Part shown: positions 6,819 to 8,384 of the stretch, in pieces
Layout: every line of letters begins with the position of its first letter
How positions within the stretch are numbered: position 1 is the first letter of the stretch
Assembly (NCBI GenBank): GCA_014804385.1
Contig: JAAUZW010000035.1
Location: 2,898-11,281, forward strand
Source of the DNA: Lachnospiraceae bacterium
Lineage (GTDB): Bacteria > Bacillota > Clostridia > Lachnospirales > Lachnospiraceae
Direction of reading: 5' to 3'
Length of the DNA stretch: 8,384 bases
Made by a program: the position numbers and the translations under genes
Notes under the pieces: model-generated
What the model saw: only the letters and a program-made list of their open reading frames with translations
Databases searched by the model: none
Told to the model about the DNA's origin: nothing

Positions 6819-7190
6819 TTACGCTTTCAGCAGATTCCGAAGAACAGCAACCAGCTCCTCATCGGGCATTCCCATCGCCCTTGCCGTCTCTACGGCCGCT
6901 GAAAGGCTCTCCTCGATTCGCAAAAGATACTGTTCCCGTAACAGATTATTGTCCTTGGGCAGTACCACGCTTCCCTTGCCCTGCATGGTGGCGATAAAAC
7001 CCTCCGCCTCCAGATCGCTGTAGGCGCGTGTGGTGGTGATAACGCTGACCCCTACCTCTTTCGCCAACTGTCTGATAGAAGGAAGGGTACTCCCTTCCGC
7101 AATCTGTCCGCCCAATATTTGTTCTTTGAGCTGCTCTCTGATCTGCGCATAAATCGGCAGCTCCGATTGATTTGATATGATGATCTTCAA
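6819..7190 (-). CDS. GntR-family transcriptional regulator, YtrA subfamily (TTG start)
   Basis: 123-residue DNA-binding repressor. Residues 11-78 form the GntR winged helix: 'LPIYAQIREQLKEQIL' , 'LPSIRQLAKEVGVS' (36-49), recognition helix 'VITTTRAYSDLEAEG' and wing 'GKGSVV' (71-76). Only about 45 helical residues follow, so there is no ligand domain of FadR or HutC type; this short C-terminus defines the YtrA subfamily, whose members dimerise and repress linked ABC operons. The start is TTG at 7190: GGGAGG lies 7 nt upstream, the N-terminus 'KIIISNQSELPIYAQI' is typical, and no in-frame ATG is close. It is the first gene of the operon, ahead of the ATPase and permease. Autoregulation through the palindrome at 7241-7272 is likely. 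Confidence 0.93.
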   Translation of the reverse strand: MKIIISNQSELPIYAQIREQLKEQILGGQIAEGSTLPSIRQLAKEVGVSVITTTRAYSDLEAEGFIATMQGKGSVVLPKDNNLLREQYLLRIEESLSAAVETARAMGMPDEELVAVLRNLLKA

Positions 7191-7240
7191 TGGTTAACCT
7201 CCCTGCACTCTCTGTCGTCACAGACGGTGCTTCATCAGTA

Positions 7241-7272
7241 CATACTGTATATATATCATTATATACAGTATG
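7241..7272. promoter_or_regulatory. Perfect inverted-repeat operator for the GntR/YtrA-type regulator
   Basis: CATACTGTATATA and TATATACAGTATG form a perfect 13-bp inverted repeat around a 6-bp centre. The site covers the -10 box (7258-7263) and the predicted start near 7251, so a bound dimer would block RNA polymerase. GntR proteins of the YtrA subfamily bind extended palindromes of this kind in their own promoters. Binding by the adjacent regulator is inferred. It has no U-tract and sits over a promoter, so it is not a terminator. Confidence 0.82.
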
Positions 7273-7285
7273 CGCAGTTTGTCAA
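7258..7285 (-). promoter_or_regulatory. Consensus sigma-A promoter of the ytr-like operon
   Basis: Perfect -35 TTGACA (7280-7285) and perfect -10 TATAAT (7258-7263) with 16-bp spacing, preceded by an A/T-rich stretch (about 7286-7310) that may act as an UP element. The predicted leader is about 60 nt. Such a strong promoter overlapped by an operator suits a tightly repressed, inducible operon. Confidence 0.87.
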
Positions 7286-7351
7286 TATGTAATTTTTTCA
7301 ATATATAAGCTCATAAGCAGATTCGAAATGCTTCGCGTTTCTCATTCGCGC

Positions 7352-7380
7352 AAAAAAAGAAAGCCTGATTCCTCAGACTT
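7352..7380 (-). terminator. Rho-independent terminator of tRNA-Arg
   Basis: On the minus strand AAGTCTGA pairs with TCAGGCTT (8 bp, one G-U) around a GGAA tetraloop of GNRA type, followed by TTCTTTTTTT. It begins 12 nt after the tRNA 3' end. Confidence 0.9.
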
Positions 7381-7391
7381 CCTTCTATAAC

Positions 7392-7465
7392 CGTGCGCTA
7401 GAGGATTCGAACCCCCGACCTTTTGGTCCGTAGCCAAACGCTCTATCCAGCTGAGCTAAGCGCAC
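7392..7465 (-). tRNA. tRNA-Arg (anticodon ACG)
   Basis: Full cloverleaf on the minus strand: acceptor stem GTGCGCT/AGCGCAC (7 bp), D stem GCTC/GAGC with loop AGCTGGATA, anticodon stem TTTGG/CCAAA with loop CTACGGA, and T arm with TTCGAAT loop and stem GGGGG/CCTCT containing two G-U pairs. The anticodon ACG is at 7429-7431; A34 is normally deaminated to inosine by TadA so the tRNA reads CGU, CGC and CGA. The discriminator base is G. The genomic sequence after it is GTT, so the CCA end is not encoded and must be added enzymatically. It is a single-gene unit with its own promoter and terminator. Confidence 0.97.
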
Positions 7466-7482
7466 ATCTTTACAACAATGGT

Positions 7483-7511
7483 ATTATAGCGGTTTTTTAG
7501 TGTATTGTCAA
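7483..7511 (-). promoter_or_regulatory. Consensus promoter of tRNA-Arg
   Basis: Perfect TTGACA (7506-7511) and TATAAT (7483-7488) with the ideal 17-bp spacing; predicted start near 7476, about 11 nt before the mature tRNA 5' end. The -35 lies only 11 nt downstream of the U-tract of the chemotaxis gene terminator. Confidence 0.9.
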
Positions 7512-7522
7512 GAGCCACCGGC

Positions 7523-7555
7523 AAAAAGAAAAGCGGTTCTGCACGAACCGCCTTT
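7523..7555 (-). terminator. Rho-independent terminator of the chemotaxis receptor gene
   Basis: On the minus strand AAAGGCGGTTC pairs with GAACCGCTTTT-side bases (11 bp including one G-U) around loop GTGCA, followed by TTTTCTTTTT. It lies 16 nt after the MCP stop codon. Confidence 0.92.
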
Positions 7556-7571
7556 CGCTATGCTATTCCTC

Positions 7572-8384
7572 TTAATATTTACTGAAATCTCCATCCAGGG
7601 AAATGACAGATTCGTTATCTTCGTAGGAAGAGATCGGCGTGTCATCCACAAAGCTGGACGTAGGTGCGCCGGAAACCAACTGGTATCTTGCCATAAGGTT
7701 TCTGAGGGTAACAGCCTGATTGGAAAGCTCCTCGCTGGCTGCCGCACACTGCTGGCTGGTTGCCGCATTGGTCTGTACCACGGTAGAAACCTGGGAGATT
7801 GCCTGATCGATCTGGGAGATCGCCGTAGCCTGGTCGTTGGAAGAAGAGGTAATGTTGCTGATCAGACCAACGATCTCATCGATGGAGGTTACGATCTCAT
7901 CGAGAGACTTCGCGGTATCCTGTGCGATTCTCGTACCATTGCCTACCTTATGGATCGTATCGTCGATCATCTCTGCCGTCTCACTTGCCGCAGCAGCACT
8001 CTTTGCTGCCAGATTTCTTACTTCCTCTGCTACCACTGCAAAGCCCTTACCATGTACACCGGCTCTCGCTGCCTCTACCGCTGCATTCAGTGCCAGGATA
8101 TTGGTCTGGAAAGCAATATCGTCGATCGTCTTAATGATCTTGGAGATCGTCTCGGAGGATGCATTGATCTCATCCATCGCCTGAATCATGGACTTCATCT
8201 GATCATTACCGGATGTAGCCATCTCTTTGATGTTGCCTACTAATACGTTAGCCTCGCCTGCCTGTGTTGCATTTTCCTTCGTACGCTGCGTCACTTCATC
8301 CATAGAAGCAGTTACCTGCTGAATAGCGCTTGCCTGCTCCGTGGAGCCCTGTGCCAGAGCCTGGCTGGCATTTGCCACCTGCTC
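7572..8384 (-). CDS. Methyl-accepting chemotaxis protein, C-terminal signalling domain (5' part outside window)
   Basis: The last 270 residues of a chemoreceptor; the gene is open at the right edge, so the sensor domain, membrane helices and HAMP are not visible. The long coiled-coil signalling hairpin is complete at its tip: 'IDDIAFQTNILALNAAVEAARAGVHGKGFAVVAEEVRNLA' lies at about 87-126 of the visible part, and contacts CheA and CheW. Candidate methylation sites are the E/Q pairs at 16-17 ('GSTEQASA') and E218-E219 ('AAASEELSNQA'). After the coiled coil comes an acidic, probably flexible tail of about 35 residues ending 'ISLDGDFSKY'. No CheR-tethering pentapeptide of the NWETF type is present. 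The first visible codons read E-Q-V, with no start codon. The gene implies a motile, chemotactic host; the ligand is unknown. Confidence 0.96.
   Translation of the reverse strand, partial: EQVANASQALAQGSTEQASAIQQVTASMDEVTQRTKENATQAGEANVLVGNIKEMATSGNDQMKSMIQAMDEINASSETISKIIKTIDDIAFQTNILALNAAVEAARAGVHGKGFAVVAEEVRNLAAKSAAAASETAEMIDDTIHKVGNGTRIAQDTAKSLDEIVTSIDEIVGLISNITSSSNDQATAISQIDQAISQVSTVVQTNAATSQQCAAASEELSNQAVTLRNLMARYQLVSGAPTSSFVDDTPISSYEDNESVISLDGDFSKY

Noticed and set aside
5178..7217. The 11-mer CGACAGAGAGT occurs in both leaders: minus strand 5178-5188 and 7207-7217.
   Set aside because: Several 11-base matches are expected by chance in a window of this size, and the two copies sit in different secondary structures. 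It may be revisited if more leaders share it.
7241..7272. The long palindrome as a terminator for the tRNA region.
   Set aside because: It is A/T-rich with no U-tract, lies over a perfect promoter, and the tRNA already has a strong terminator at 7352-7380.
7392..7465. tRNA-Arg as an attachment site for an integrated element.
   Set aside because: No integrase, no direct repeat of the tRNA 3' end, and no foreign-looking genes are visible on either side.
7500..8243. A plus-strand open frame of 247 codons opposite the chemotaxis receptor.
   Set aside because: It covers the receptor's terminator and coding sequence, has no recognisable domain, and the minus-strand product is an unmistakable MCP.

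Overview
The window looks like chromosomal DNA from a Gram-positive Firmicute of the class Clostridia, most likely a motile Lachnospiraceae-type bacterium. That is inferred from moderate GC, strong GGAGG-type ribosome binding sites, consensus sigma-A promoters, a YtrA-type GntR/ABC cassette, a DUF4190 protein and an MCP with the 'AGVHGKGF' hairpin tip. Every supported gene is on the minus strand, so transcription runs from high to low coordinates. I see no transposase, integrase, phage gene or CRISPR array.

In order of transcription: (1) The C-terminal signalling half of a methyl-accepting chemotaxis protein enters from the right edge and ends in a strong terminator. (2) A stand-alone tRNA-Arg(ACG) gene has its own perfect-consensus promoter and a GNRA-loop terminator. 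(3) A self-contained ytr-like operon follows: a YtrA-type GntR repressor starting at TTG, a BcrA/YtrB-like ABC ATPase, and an ABC-2 type permease overlapping it by 4 nt. Its promoter has a perfect 13-bp inverted repeat over the -10 and start site, the expected autorepression operator. (4) A two-gene unit encodes two small membrane proteins. The first has an N-terminal domain that, to my eye, resembles the FAIM1 beta-sandwich, followed by membrane helices. The second is a DUF4190 protein with a Q/N/G/Y/P-rich repeat tail. The unit has its own promoter, a hairpin at the predicted RNA 5' end, and a terminator. (5) A second ABC operon encodes a MacB/LolD-type ATPase, an 854-residue permease with two FtsX modules, and an OmpR-family response regulator cut by the left edge. 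Its promoter has a perfect -10, no -35, and two 7-bp direct repeats with an 11-bp period in the -35 region, the architecture of a promoter activated by an OmpR/PhoB-class regulator. The regulator encoded in the same operon is the obvious candidate.

Taken together, the window holds two independent ABC systems of types often linked to cell-envelope stress or peptide antibiotics. One looks repressor-controlled (GntR) and one activator-controlled (response regulator), and between them lies a pair of uncharacterised membrane proteins. I do not see a clearly new multi-gene system. The best leads are the FAIM1-like/DUF4190 pair and the two regulatory sites.
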